Assembly: GCF_014647675.1 (NCBI RefSeq) | Contig: NZ_BMPQ01000042.1 | Coordinates: 18,974 to 65,222 of the forward strand | Direction: 5' to 3' | Length of the DNA: 46,249 bases | Source of the DNA: Streptomyces flaveus | Lineage (GTDB): Bacteria > Actinomycetota > Actinomycetes > Streptomycetales > Streptomycetaceae | Part shown: piece by piece, positions 1 to 8,053 of the stretch | Layout of the letters: each line of letters begins with the position of its first letter | Position numbering within the stretch: the first letter of the stretch is position 1 | Translations under genes and position numbers: made by a program | The notes under the pieces: model-generated | Database searches by the model: none | Seen by the model: only the letters and a program-made list of their open reading frames with translations | Told to the model about the DNA's origin: nothing

Positions 1-73
1 GTACCCTTCCGCGGATGTGACGCTAGAAGCCCTGGCACTCGGTGTCAACGAAACACCACGTACATGTGATCCA

Positions 74-466
74 TCACCTCACCAGCAGGTCTAGAAGCCG
101 CTCGACCTCGGCCTCGGGATCCGCGGTGAGACCGGTGTGCACGGGACCCGGCTGGACGACGGTCGAACGGGGCGCGATCAGCCAGCGGAAGCGCCGCCCT
201 GCGTCGTCGCTCGCCGCCTGCCCCGCCGCCGCGCCCCCGGCGCAGACACCCTCGACGGCGCGCAGCGCGGCGCGCACGCCGGCCGCGTCCGCCGCCGGGT
301 CCAGCGCCCGCAGCTTGCCCTCGTCAAGATGCGTGCGCGCGGCCACGAAGGACTTCGCGCGGCAGTACACCAGCACGCCCGCGTTGAAGCACTCCCCCCG
401 CTCGACGCGCGGTACGACGCGCAGCAGGGCGTACTCGTAGACGTCACGGCCGTCGCGCCCGCTCAC
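74..466 (-). CDS. DUF3037 family protein
   Basis: 130-aa protein beginning VSGRDGRDVYEYALLRVV, with the conserved DUF3037 stretch 'ERGECFNAGVLVYC' near residues 20-35. The GTG start at 466 overlaps the stop of the upstream HipA-like gene by four bases (GTGA), so the two are translationally coupled and very likely work together. I know no biochemical function for DUF3037; the family is small, soluble and, as here, recurrently sits next to a HipA-like kinase. There are no membrane segments or signal peptide. A role as substrate, regulator or partner of the kinase is inference from gene order only. Confidence 0.85.
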   Translation of the reverse strand: MSGRDGRDVYEYALLRVVPRVERGECFNAGVLVYCRAKSFVAARTHLDEGKLRALDPAADAAGVRAALRAVEGVCAGGAAAGQAASDDAGRRFRWLIAPRSTVVQPGPVHTGLTADPEAEVERLLDLLVR

Positions 467-1230
467 TTCGCCCCCACCTCGCCGATCTCGATGCGCTCGT
501 GAATGGTGGCGGCGCGCGCCAGCAGCGGCTCCGCGTAGGCGCGCCTGAGCGCGTCGGCCGAGTCGAACCCCGGCTCGTCCGTCAGCCAGACCTCGGGGAT
601 CTCGGCGGTCACCTCGGCGAGCAGTTCCCCGGTGATCAGCGGCGCCAACTGAGCGGCGGCGGAGGCGATATCGGGGCCGAAGGGCGCGAGCGCGTGGTCG
701 GAGGCGTCGTACGGCCGGGCCGCGGAGGCGGGTGCACCGGGCCAGTTGTGGTGCCAGATCATGGTGGCGCCGTGGTCGATCAGCCACAGATCGCCTTGCC
801 ACACAAGCAAGTTGGGGTTTCGCCATGACCGGTCCACGTTGTTGACCAGCGCGTCGAACCAGACGATCTTCCCGGCTTCCTCCGGGCTCACCCGGTGCGC
901 GAGAGCGTCGAAGCCGATCGCCCGGGAGAGAAAGTCCATCCCGAGGTTCAGCCCACCGCTCGACTTGAGCAACTCCTGTACTTCTTCGTCAGGTTCACCG
1001 AGCCCAATGACAGGATCGAGCCCGATCGTGACCAGTCCCGGCACGCGCAGGCCCAGACGACGGGCGAGTTCACCGCAGACGACCTCCGCGACGAGGGTCT
1101 TGCGCCCTTGCCCGGCGCCGGTGAACTTCATGACGTACGTTCCGAGATCGTCGGCCTCGACGAGCCCCGGCAGCGAGCCGCCCTCACGCAACGGTGTGAT
1201 GTAGCGGGTCGCGGTGACCTCATTCAGCAT
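463..1230 (-). CDS. HipA-like kinase family protein
   Basis: 255-aa protein of the short HipA-like (HipA_2) class, about half the size of E. coli HipA and lacking the HipA N-terminal subdomain. Kinase landmarks are visible: K35 in 'TYVMKF' (candidate ATP lysine), D133 in the catalytic 'NNVDRSWRNPN' loop with N138/N140, and the DFG-equivalent 'IDHG' at 151-154. I chose ATG 1230 because a GGGG stretch precedes it and the paralogous fragment at 13831-13938 starts at the same Met (MLKEV). A TTG at 1242 would add four residues. No HipB-like antitoxin lies beside it; the coupled partner is DUF3037. The substrate is unknown. Confidence 0.85.
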   Translation of the reverse strand: MLNEVTATRYITPLREGGSLPGLVEADDLGTYVMKFTGAGQGRKTLVAEVVCGELARRLGLRVPGLVTIGLDPVIGLGEPDEEVQELLKSSGGLNLGMDFLSRAIGFDALAHRVSPEEAGKIVWFDALVNNVDRSWRNPNLLVWQGDLWLIDHGATMIWHHNWPGAPASAARPYDASDHALAPFGPDIASAAAQLAPLITGELLAEVTAEIPEVWLTDEPGFDSADALRRAYAEPLLARAATIHERIEIGEVGAK

Positions 1231-1340
1231 TTTCCCCGGCAATCCGCTCTCATAGAGTCCGGCGGCCCGCAGCGCAGGTAGTTCCGTCCGATTACGGGGG
1301 CGAGCCGGGGCTGTTCGGCCCCACGGCTCGCCGTGCGGCG

Positions 1341-2033
1341 TCAGCGTCCTTCTTGCTTGCGCCGGTCCTGGGCCTGGGTGGCGATGACGGCGGCCTGGAT
1401 GCGCCGCTCCACGCCGAGCTTGGCCAGCAGGCGGGAGATGTGGTTCTTGACCGTCTTCTCCGCGAGGTAGAGCCGCTGGCCGATCTGGCGGTTGGTGAGC
1501 CCTTCGCCGATCAGGGCGAGGATCTCCCGCTCCCGGTCGGTCAGGCCCGGCAGGGCGTCAGGTTCGGGCTCCGGCTCCTGGCCCTGGCGCAGGCGGGCCA
1601 TCAGCTTGGCGGTGGCGCTGGGGTCGAGCAGCGACTGCCCGCGGGCCACGGTGCGTACGGCCGACACCAGGTCGGAGCCCTGGATCTGCTTCAGCACGTA
1701 CCCGGAGGCGCCCGCCATGATCGAGTCGAGCAGGGCCTCCTCGTCGTCGAAGGAGGTGAGCATCAGGCAGGCCAGTTCCGGCATCTGCGAGCGCAGCTCC
1801 CGGCACACGGTCACACCGTCGCCGTCGGGCAGACGCACGTCGAGCACGGCCACTTGCGGGCGCAGCGCGGGGACGCGGACCAGTGCCTGCTCCACATTTG
1901 CGGCCTCGCCGATCACGGTGATGTCCGGTTCGTCGTTCAGCAGGTCGTGCACCCCGCGTCGTACCACCTCGTGGTCGTCCAGCAGGAAGACCCGGATCGG
2001 GTTGTCGGGTCCGGGTCGCTCGCTGTCCGCCAT
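1341..2033 (-). CDS. DevR/DosR-type response regulator (NarL/LuxR family)
   Basis: 230 aa. The receiver domain is at 13-130, with acidic pair D19/D20, phospho-acceptor D65 in 'VAVLDVRLPD', T93 and K115. A LuxR-type helix-turn-helix lies at about 165-225 ('LTDREREILALIGEGLTNRQ'). ATG 2033 follows a GGAG ribosome site; the longer upstream frame is unrelated. It is the same class as mycobacterial DevR/DosR and Streptomyces OsdR, which control hypoxia and dormancy genes. No sensor kinase is adjacent. A site resembling the DosR box (one mismatch) lies about 95 bp upstream at 2128-2141. The nearby pflAB cluster is a plausible target (inference). Confidence 0.9.
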   Translation of the reverse strand: MADSERPGPDNPIRVFLLDDHEVVRRGVHDLLNDEPDITVIGEAANVEQALVRVPALRPQVAVLDVRLPDGDGVTVCRELRSQMPELACLMLTSFDDEEALLDSIMAGASGYVLKQIQGSDLVSAVRTVARGQSLLDPSATAKLMARLRQGQEPEPEPDALPGLTDREREILALIGEGLTNRQIGQRLYLAEKTVKNHISRLLAKLGVERRIQAAVIATQAQDRRKQEGR

Positions 2034-2127
2034 CGACGGCTCCTGTCCTGTGTCGTCTGTCTCCAACACCGGAAACCGCCGGATGGGCGGAACCGGTCCT
2101 TCCCTGTCGAAGATCCTCCGCGATTCC

Positions 2128-2141
2128 GGGCCGAACGGCCA
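2128..2141. promoter_or_regulatory. Candidate DevR-like box upstream of the response regulator
   Basis: GGGCC-GAAC-GGCCA matches the GGGNC-N4-GNCCC geometry of the DosR box except for the last base. It lies 95-108 bp upstream of the response-regulator start. Weak on its own; listed because perfect versions occur in the pfl cluster. Confidence 0.3.
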
Positions 2142-2230
2142 GGGCCAACCGGCCTCTTTCGCTCCGGCACTCCCGCCTTCCCAATCGAAGGCATGCTCCG
2201 GAAGCTTGTCCCGCCGCCCGCAAACCCGAG

Positions 2231-2329
2231 TCATGCGGCCCGCAGGCGGGCGGCGAGCAGGGTGACGTCGTCTTCGGTGAGTCCGTGCACCAGACGTGCG
2301 AGCACGGTGTCGAGCACATCCTCGTCGGC
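2231..2329 (-). pseudogene. C-terminal remnant of a PP2C (SpoIIE/RsbU-type) phosphatase
   Basis: Thirty-two codons plus a stop read DEDVLDTVLARLVHG then LTEDDVTLLAARLR. This is the typical end of a PP2C-type Ser/Thr phosphatase, where 'DDVTLL' carries the last metal-binding Asp. The segment begins immediately after, and in the same frame as, the TGA of the upstream ArsR-type gene. No start codon or rest of the domain is present. It looks like a deletion scar joining the regulator to the tail of a lost phosphatase. Such phosphatases often accompany DevR-like regulators in Streptomyces. Confidence 0.6.
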
Positions 2330-3526
2330 TCACCGTGCCACGGTTGCGAGGACATCGTGGCCCAGTCGCTGGATGACGTCCGTGGCGAGCCGGTGCCGTA
2401 CCAGCTTGCCGTCTCGGGTGGAGCGCACCAGGCCCGCGTCGCGCAGGGTCCGCAGGGCGCGGGAGACCTGTGGCTCGCTGGAGCCGAGTCGGGCGGCGAG
2501 CTCCGACGTGGTGATGGGCTCGCCCAGCAGATGGCGGCACAGCTCCATCCGGGCGGGCGAGGTCAGCGCCATCAGCCGGTGGTGCAGATCCCGCACGGTC
2601 AGCTGTCCGGCCAGGGAGGTACCGCGCGCCGCGTACTGCACCACCACGCACGACGGGTGCTCGTTCTTGACCGTCAGATGCGGCCACACCCGGGCGGACG
2701 GGACGAGGACGAGGGGGCGCGGGGCCACCTTCACCTCGTCGATCTGCAGTTTGTCCAGCCGTACCCGCTCCCCCGGTCCGACCCGGGCCGCCGTCGGCAG
2801 CAGTTCGGTGAGCACATCCGCGGGCGAGCGTAGCGAGATGGGGGTCCCCCCGGCCGGAGGCTGGGGGAGAAGCGAGATGGGGGCACTCCCGGCCGAAGTC
2901 CCCCAGCTTCCGGCCGGGAGTGCCCCCGGGGGGAGGGCGGCCAGTCGGCGACGTACCTCCCGCGCGTGGTCCTCCAGGGCCGGCCGCAGGGTGCGCCAGT
3001 CCTCGGCGAAGAACGCGGTGTCGGCGTTCCGCAGCACCGCCAGCAACCGGTCCCGCAGCTCCAGCGGTGCCGCCATCAGCTGCCGCGCCAGTTCACCGCG
3101 GGCGTAGGAGCGGCGCAGGCAGCGGCGGGCGTAGTCCTCCGCGACGGCGGTGCCTGCGCGCAACTCGCGGGCCGGCGGAACGGGCTGTGCGTTGGTGCCG
3201 AGGATCCCGGGCGCCACCAGCTCGAGGAAGTCATCCTTCGGCAACTCCCCTATCGCCGCCAGTTCTTCGTCCAGGCTCGCCGCGAGCGGCAGCGCACGGG
3301 GAAAGAACAGGCGGCAGCGGTAGCGGGCCCACAGAGGAGCGAACACGGTCAACTCGTCGTGCAGCTCTGGTCCCGCCGCGGCGGCGCGGGCCGCCCAGCC
3401 GGCGGCCTCCGGGTGGTGCTCGGGTTCGGCGAGCACGTGCAGGCTCGCCATCAGTTCCGACAGCGCGGAGGGCCCGACCGCGAGGTCCGCGGGGCCGAGC
3501 CCTCCGAGGTCGAGGACGATGCTCAC
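2330..3526 (-). CDS. ArsR-type transcriptional regulator with DUF5937-like N-terminus
   Basis: 398 aa. A long N-terminal region (about 1-300) of the DUF5937 type is followed by an ArsR winged helix near residues 305-385, where 'MALTSPARMELCRHLL' and 'TTSELAARLGSSEPQVSRAL' form the helix-turn-helix. No metal-binding Cys motif is visible, so the ligand is unknown. The segment around residues 200-230 (LPPGALPAGSWGTSAGS and the Pro/Gly-rich stretch after it) is encoded by palindromic repeat DNA at 2832-2931. That repeat looks inserted into the gene without breaking the frame. The stop is followed in frame by a PP2C remnant. Confidence 0.8.
   Translation of the reverse strand: MSIVLDLGGLGPADLAVGPSALSELMASLHVLAEPEHHPEAAGWAARAAAAGPELHDELTVFAPLWARYRCRLFFPRALPLAASLDEELAAIGELPKDDFLELVAPGILGTNAQPVPPARELRAGTAVAEDYARRCLRRSYARGELARQLMAAPLELRDRLLAVLRNADTAFFAEDWRTLRPALEDHAREVRRRLAALPPGALPAGSWGTSAGSAPISLLPQPPAGGTPISLRSPADVLTELLPTAARVGPGERVRLDKLQIDEVKVAPRPLVLVPSARVWPHLTVKNEHPSCVVVQYAARGTSLAGQLTVRDLHHRLMALTSPARMELCRHLLGEPITTSELAARLGSSEPQVSRALRTLRDAGLVRSTRDGKLVRHRLATDVIQRLGHDVLATVAR
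2832..2931. repeat. Palindromic G/C repeats inside a coding sequence
   Basis: Two related units follow each other. Both start AGCGAGATGGGGG (2832 and 2871). The second forms a perfect 16-bp stem, 2879-2894 against 2912-2927 (GGGGGCACTCCCGGCC and its complement). They resemble the short 'GGGGGT...GGGGGA' elements at 35790, 37881 and 39524. The class is seen scattered between and sometimes within Streptomyces genes. Confidence 0.7.
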
Positions 3527-3548
3527 GCCGTCAGCGTACGGCCGGAGT

Positions 3549-5123
3549 TCACCGTACGGGCGCGCCCGGACCGAGCGGGATGCCCAGCAGGTACCAGGCG
3601 AAGAACAGCAGTACCCAGACCACCAGCATGATCATGGCGACGGGCAGGGTGAAGGAGACCAGGGTGCCGATGCCGGCCTTGCGGCGCAGGGTCTGCAGGT
3701 AGCCGACGCAGAGCATGAACGAGGTGCTCATCGGGGTGATGGAGTTCGTACAGGAGTCGGCGATGCGGTAGAGCGCCATGGTGGTGGCCGGGCTGGTGCC
3801 GAGCAGCATCAGCATCGGCACCAGTGCCGGGGCAACCAGGGTCCACAGAGCGGAGCCGGAGGTGATGAGGAGGTTCATCAGGGCGACCGCGACGATCAGC
3901 AGGGAGAACAGCACCAGGGTGGGCGCGCCCAACTGCTTGAGGAAGTCCGCACCTTCGACCGCGACGACCGTGGCGATGTTGGTCCACTTGAACAGGGCGA
4001 GGAACTGGGAGACGGCGAAGAAGAGCACCAGCAGCGGTGCGATGGAGCGCACTCCCTCCGCCATGAACTCCGGAATCGCGCGGCTCCCCCTGATCCGCCC
4101 GGTGAGCCTCCCGTACACGGCGCCGATCAGCAGGAAGAAGACAGTGAGGAAGACAGCGATGGCGTTCATGAAGGTGGACTCCACGATCGCGCCCCCCTCG
4201 CCGCGCAACGGCGACGAGGCGGGCAGCATCGCGAGCACCATCAGCGCGGCGTAGCCGAGTACGGCAAGGCCGGTCAGCTTCAGGGCCCGCAGCTCGGTTG
4301 TGTCGTCGACCTCCGCGGCGACGACCCGCTGTGCCGCGGCGGCCTCCAGGTCCGGGTCGGGGGTCAGATGGTGCTCGCGCTTGGCGAGGATCTTGTCCAC
4401 GACCAGGGCGATGGTGCCGGCCAGCACGAAAGCCGAGACGGTGGTGAAGTACATGTTGTCCGTCGCGCGGACCACCACGTCCTTGTCGACGAGCTGCGCG
4501 GCCTCGGTGGCCACGGAGGCGAACAGCGCGTCCCCGGGGGCGATCAGCGGGTTGGCGTCGCCTGCGGCGTTGATGGAGACGAACGCGACGATCATGCCGA
4601 GCATCGGCGAGCGGCCCACGGCACGGAAGGCCACCGCCCCGAGCGGGATGAGGACCACGTAGGCGGAGTCGGACAGGAACTTGCCCAGTACGCCGCCCAG
4701 GGCCACGCCCAGGACGACCGTGCGCGGGGACAGGCCGGACAGCATGCGGCGGGCCAGTGCTTCGAAGAGTCCCGACCGTTCGGCGACCGCGACGCCGAGC
4801 ATCACCATGAGCACGGTGCCGAGTGGGCCGAAGGTGACGAAGGACTCCTCGGCGCCGGTGATCAAGTCCCGTACGGCGTCCGCCGACAGGGCGCTGCGTA
4901 CGCCGACCAGGTCACCCGAGGAGGGGTCCTCGACCTGCAGGCCGGAGGCGTTCAGCGCCCAGCTGACGAGAGCGACCACCCCGCACAGGATCCAGAACAG
5001 CCAGAACGGATGCGGCAATGCGTTTCCCGCACGCTCGACCAGATCGAGGAGCCGGGAGCCACGGCCCCCCTCGTCGGGCTCCGGGGCCTGCACCTCCTGG
5101 GGGCGGTGGGCAGGTGTGGTCAT
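3549..5123 (-). CDS. AbgT family transporter
   Basis: 524-aa polytopic inner-membrane protein. AbgT-family signatures include 'GVLGKFLSDSAYVVLIPLG' and 'NAAGDANPLIAPGDALFA' in the first half and 'SGSALWTLVAPALVPMLMLL' plus 'CTNSITPMSTSFMLC' in the second. These are the two inverted hairpin/unwound-helix repeats of the fold. Family members import p-aminobenzoyl-glutamate or export sulphonamides. The start ATG 5123 has a strong AGGAGG site. It is divergent from a CocE-type hydrolase with a 233-bp shared promoter region, so a transport-plus-hydrolysis pair acting on an amide or ester is possible (inference). Confidence 0.9.
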   Translation of the reverse strand: MTTPAHRPQEVQAPEPDEGGRGSRLLDLVERAGNALPHPFWLFWILCGVVALVSWALNASGLQVEDPSSGDLVGVRSALSADAVRDLITGAEESFVTFGPLGTVLMVMLGVAVAERSGLFEALARRMLSGLSPRTVVLGVALGGVLGKFLSDSAYVVLIPLGAVAFRAVGRSPMLGMIVAFVSINAAGDANPLIAPGDALFASVATEAAQLVDKDVVVRATDNMYFTTVSAFVLAGTIALVVDKILAKREHHLTPDPDLEAAAAQRVVAAEVDDTTELRALKLTGLAVLGYAALMVLAMLPASSPLRGEGGAIVESTFMNAIAVFLTVFFLLIGAVYGRLTGRIRGSRAIPEFMAEGVRSIAPLLVLFFAVSQFLALFKWTNIATVVAVEGADFLKQLGAPTLVLFSLLIVAVALMNLLITSGSALWTLVAPALVPMLMLLGTSPATTMALYRIADSCTNSITPMSTSFMLCVGYLQTLRRKAGIGTLVSFTLPVAMIMLVVWVLLFFAWYLLGIPLGPGAPVR

Positions 5124-5356
5124 GGCGGCCTCCTGTGAGGACGGTGAACGAGGGCACGACGCGGCCGCGTGGCGAGCGCTGTGTGGGAAAACAGGGACCC
5201 GGAACCGCGCACGATCCGTCGCAAGGCACGGGGCGTGTTGCCGGGTTGCGCTGCACAGTAGGTCCCGTGTCCGACCCCGTCACCGTTCGGCGGAACAGTT
5301 GACCTGATGACGTCAAGTGATCGCCAAGATCGAGGCCGTTGCTTAGCGTCACGGGA

Positions 5357-7270
5357 ATGACCTCGTACGACACCTCCCACACCTGCCGCCCCGAACCCCT
5401 CCAGGGCGGCGCCCTGTGGCGGCGTACCCTGCGCGTTCCCATGCGGGACGGCATCCGTCTCGCCGCCGACCTGTACTCCGCCTCCCCCGAACCGGAGACG
5501 ACCGCGCTTCCCGTGCTCCTCGAGCGCACCCCGTACGGCCGGCGCGCGCAGCGCGGTTCGGACCAGGACCGCGGCGACGCGCCGATACCCCAACCCGAGG
5601 ACATCGCCCGGCACTTCACCGACGCCCGCTACCACGTCGTACGGCAGGACTGCCGGGGCCGCGGCGACTCCGAGGGAACGTTCGTGAAGTACCTCGGCGA
5701 AGGCCCGGACGGGGCGGACACGATCGCCTGGCTCAGGAACCAGCCGTGGTGTGACGGCAGGGTCGTGATGACGGGGGTGTCCTACTCCGCCCACGTCCAG
5801 GCAGCCGCAGCCGCCGAGGGGGCGACGGGGCTCGCCGCCATGGTTCAGGACTCGGGCGGTTTCTCCTCCGCGTACGACGCGGGGATGCGGATGGGTGGCG
5901 CCTTCGAACTGAAGCAGGTGACCTGGGCACTGCGGCAGGCGCTGAACAGCCCGGAGGCCGCGGCGGATCCGGTGCTGTCCGAGGCACTGTCGCGGGTGGA
6001 CGTGGCGGGCTGGTTCGGTGCGATGCCATGGCGGCCGGGCTGCACGCCGCTACGGCACCTTTCGGCGTACGAGGACTACTTGCTGGAGCAGTGGCGGCAG
6101 GACACCTTCGGGGACTACTACCGCAACCCGGCGATCTACGGGCGAGGCTTCTACGAGCGCTTCCCGGACGCGCCGAGCCTGCACCTGGGCAGCTGGTACG
6201 ACCCCTACGTCCGCTCCACGATCGAGAACTTCACCGCCCTGCGGGAGCTGAAGTCGGCCCCCTCGTACCTGGTCATGGGCCCGTGGACGCACGGGCGCCG
6301 CTGCGACACGTACGCCGGAGACGTGGACTTCGGCCCGCGGGCGACGCTGGACGGCAACCTCGCCCCGTCGTACCTGGAGTTCCGCCGCCGCTGGTTCGAC
6401 CGGGCGCTGGGCCGGGAAGACGAAGGGAATCCGCAGAGCGGAGACCTCCCCGCCGTGCAGTACTTCCTGATGGGCGGCGGCGACGGCCGAAGGGATGCGG
6501 CCGGGCGGATGCGGCACGGCGGCGCATGGCGCACCGACGCCCACTGGCCGCCGGCGTCGACGGCCCCCGTCGCCCTGTACCTCACCGCCGCAGGCACCCT
6601 CACCCTCTCCCCGCCTGCCGTGGCCGCCGCGTCGGTGACCTACGACTTCGACCCGCGCCGCCCGGTACCCACCATGGGTGGCCAAGTGACCTCGGGCGAG
6701 CCGGTGATGACGGGCGGGGCATACGACCAGAACGCCCCGGACGCCCGGGTGTACGGGGCCCGTGAGCCGTATCTGCCGCTGGATTCCCGCCCGGACGTGA
6801 TCAGTCTGACCACTCCGCCTCTCGAGCGGGACGTGGTGCTGGCCGGCCCGGTGTCGGCCAGGCTCCACATCTCCAGTACGGCCCCGGACACCGACTTCAC
6901 CATCAAGCTGATCGACGTCCACCCGCCCAACGCCGACTATCCGCACGGCTTCGCCATGAACCTCACCGACGGCATCGTCCGCTGCCGCTTCCACCGCTCC
7001 TACGAGAAGCCGGAGTTGCTCACTCCGGGCGAGGTGTACGAGATCGAGGTCATCGCCCCCGACACGGCAAACCGCTTCGCCGCCGGCCACCGCATCCGGC
7101 TCGACGTCTCCTCCAGCAACTTCCCCCGCTTCGACGTCAACACCAACACCGGCGAACCGGAGGCCGCCGCCCGCCGCACCGTCATAGCGGTGAACACCAT
7201 GCATATGAATGCGGAGCACCCCTCCCACCTACGGGTGTGGCTGGAAGGGGGCGCGGACGCATTCGCGTAG
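5357..7270 (+). CDS. CocE/NonD family serine hydrolase (X-Pro dipeptidyl-peptidase-like)
   Basis: 637 aa. N-terminal alpha/beta hydrolase (about 20-320) with 'VLLERTPYGRR', 'QDCRGRGDSEG' and the nucleophile elbow 'MTGVSYSAHVQ' (catalytic Ser); the acid and base lie near 'GSWYDPYVR' and 'MGPWTHGR'. The C-terminal jelly-roll domain (about 430-637) carries 'TDFTIKLIDVHP' and 'LDVSSSNFPRFDVNTNTGE'. Typical CocE/glutaryl-7-ACA acylase length; no signal peptide, so probably cytosolic. ATG 5357 sits 7 nt after TAGCGT (5344-5349), so the mRNA may be leaderless. ATG-like start 5339 is less likely. The substrate is unknown; the divergent AbgT transporter may supply it. Confidence 0.88.
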   Translation: MTSYDTSHTCRPEPLQGGALWRRTLRVPMRDGIRLAADLYSASPEPETTALPVLLERTPYGRRAQRGSDQDRGDAPIPQPEDIARHFTDARYHVVRQDCRGRGDSEGTFVKYLGEGPDGADTIAWLRNQPWCDGRVVMTGVSYSAHVQAAAAAEGATGLAAMVQDSGGFSSAYDAGMRMGGAFELKQVTWALRQALNSPEAAADPVLSEALSRVDVAGWFGAMPWRPGCTPLRHLSAYEDYLLEQWRQDTFGDYYRNPAIYGRGFYERFPDAPSLHLGSWYDPYVRSTIENFTALRELKSAPSYLVMGPWTHGRRCDTYAGDVDFGPRATLDGNLAPSYLEFRRRWFDRALGREDEGNPQSGDLPAVQYFLMGGGDGRRDAAGRMRHGGAWRTDAHWPPASTAPVALYLTAAGTLTLSPPAVAAASVTYDFDPRRPVPTMGGQVTSGEPVMTGGAYDQNAPDARVYGAREPYLPLDSRPDVISLTTPPLERDVVLAGPVSARLHISSTAPDTDFTIKLIDVHPPNADYPHGFAMNLTDGIVRCRFHRSYEKPELLTPGEVYEIEVIAPDTANRFAAGHRIRLDVSSSNFPRFDVNTNTGEPEAAARRTVIAVNTMHMNAEHPSHLRVWLEGGADAFA

Positions 7271-7306
7271 CCGGACAGCCGCGTGCCCGCCGAGGCTGCC
7301 CAGGGG

Positions 7307-8053
7307 TCAGAGCGCCCGCAGGCCGTGCTCCCGGAACTTCTCGCGCACCCGCTCCGTCAGGTCCGGATCCGGCGCAGGTGTGTCGCGCAGGGGGAAGGGG
7401 ATGCCCAGCGCGTCGTACTTGTGGGCGCCCAGTTTATGGAACGGCAGGACGTCCACCCGGTCGACGTTGCCCAGCCCGGCCAGGAACGTGCCGAGTCCGT
7501 CGACGGCCGCCGGGTCGTCGGTCCAGCCGGGCACGAGGACGTAGCGGATCCATACCGGGATGCCGAGCCGGTCCAGGCGGGTGGCGAAGTTGAGGGTCGG
7601 GGAGAGGTCGCCGCCGGTCAGCTTGCGGTAGGTGCGGACGTCGAAGGATTTGATGTCCAGCAGCACCAAGTCGGTGTCGGCGAGCAGTTCGTCGGTGGCG
7701 CGGGCGCCGAGGAAGCCGGAGGTGTCCAGGGCGGTGTGCAGGCCGAGTTCCTTGCAGCGGCGGAAGATCGAGGCCGTGAAGGCCGGCTGCAGCAGGGCCT
7801 CGCCTCCGGTGAGGGTCACTCCCCCGCCGGCAGTCGTGATGAAGGGCCGGTACTTTGCGATCTCGGCCATCACTTCGTCGACGGTGGTCTGTTTCCCGTC
7901 GCGCATGTGCCAGGTGTCCGGATTGGCGCAGTACAGGCAGCGCAGTGGGCAGCCGCTGAGGAACAGCACGAACCGGGTCCCGGGACCGTCCACTCCCGTG
8001 GACAGGTCCCAGGAGTGGATCCGGCCCGTCACCGGCTCGACCGTGGTGCTCAC
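7307..8053 (-). CDS. pflA: Pyruvate formate-lyase-activating enzyme
   Basis: 248-aa radical-SAM enzyme that abstracts a hydrogen from the glycyl-radical glycine of PflB. The [4Fe-4S] motif CX3CX2C is C35/C39/C42 in 'SGCPLRCLYCANP'. SAM-binding 'GGGVTLTGGEALLQ' and later 'LDTSGF' and 'LLDIKS' follow the family pattern. The GTG start at 8053 overlaps the pflB stop by four bases (GTGA), so the two are translationally coupled. Its 3' end faces the CocE gene 36 bp away. Oxygen-sensitive chemistry, hence meaningful only under anoxia. Confidence 0.95.
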   Translation of the reverse strand: MSTTVEPVTGRIHSWDLSTGVDGPGTRFVLFLSGCPLRCLYCANPDTWHMRDGKQTTVDEVMAEIAKYRPFITTAGGGVTLTGGEALLQPAFTASIFRRCKELGLHTALDTSGFLGARATDELLADTDLVLLDIKSFDVRTYRKLTGGDLSPTLNFATRLDRLGIPVWIRYVLVPGWTDDPAAVDGLGTFLAGLGNVDRVDVLPFHKLGAHKYDALGIPFPLRDTPAPDPDLTERVREKFREHGLRAL

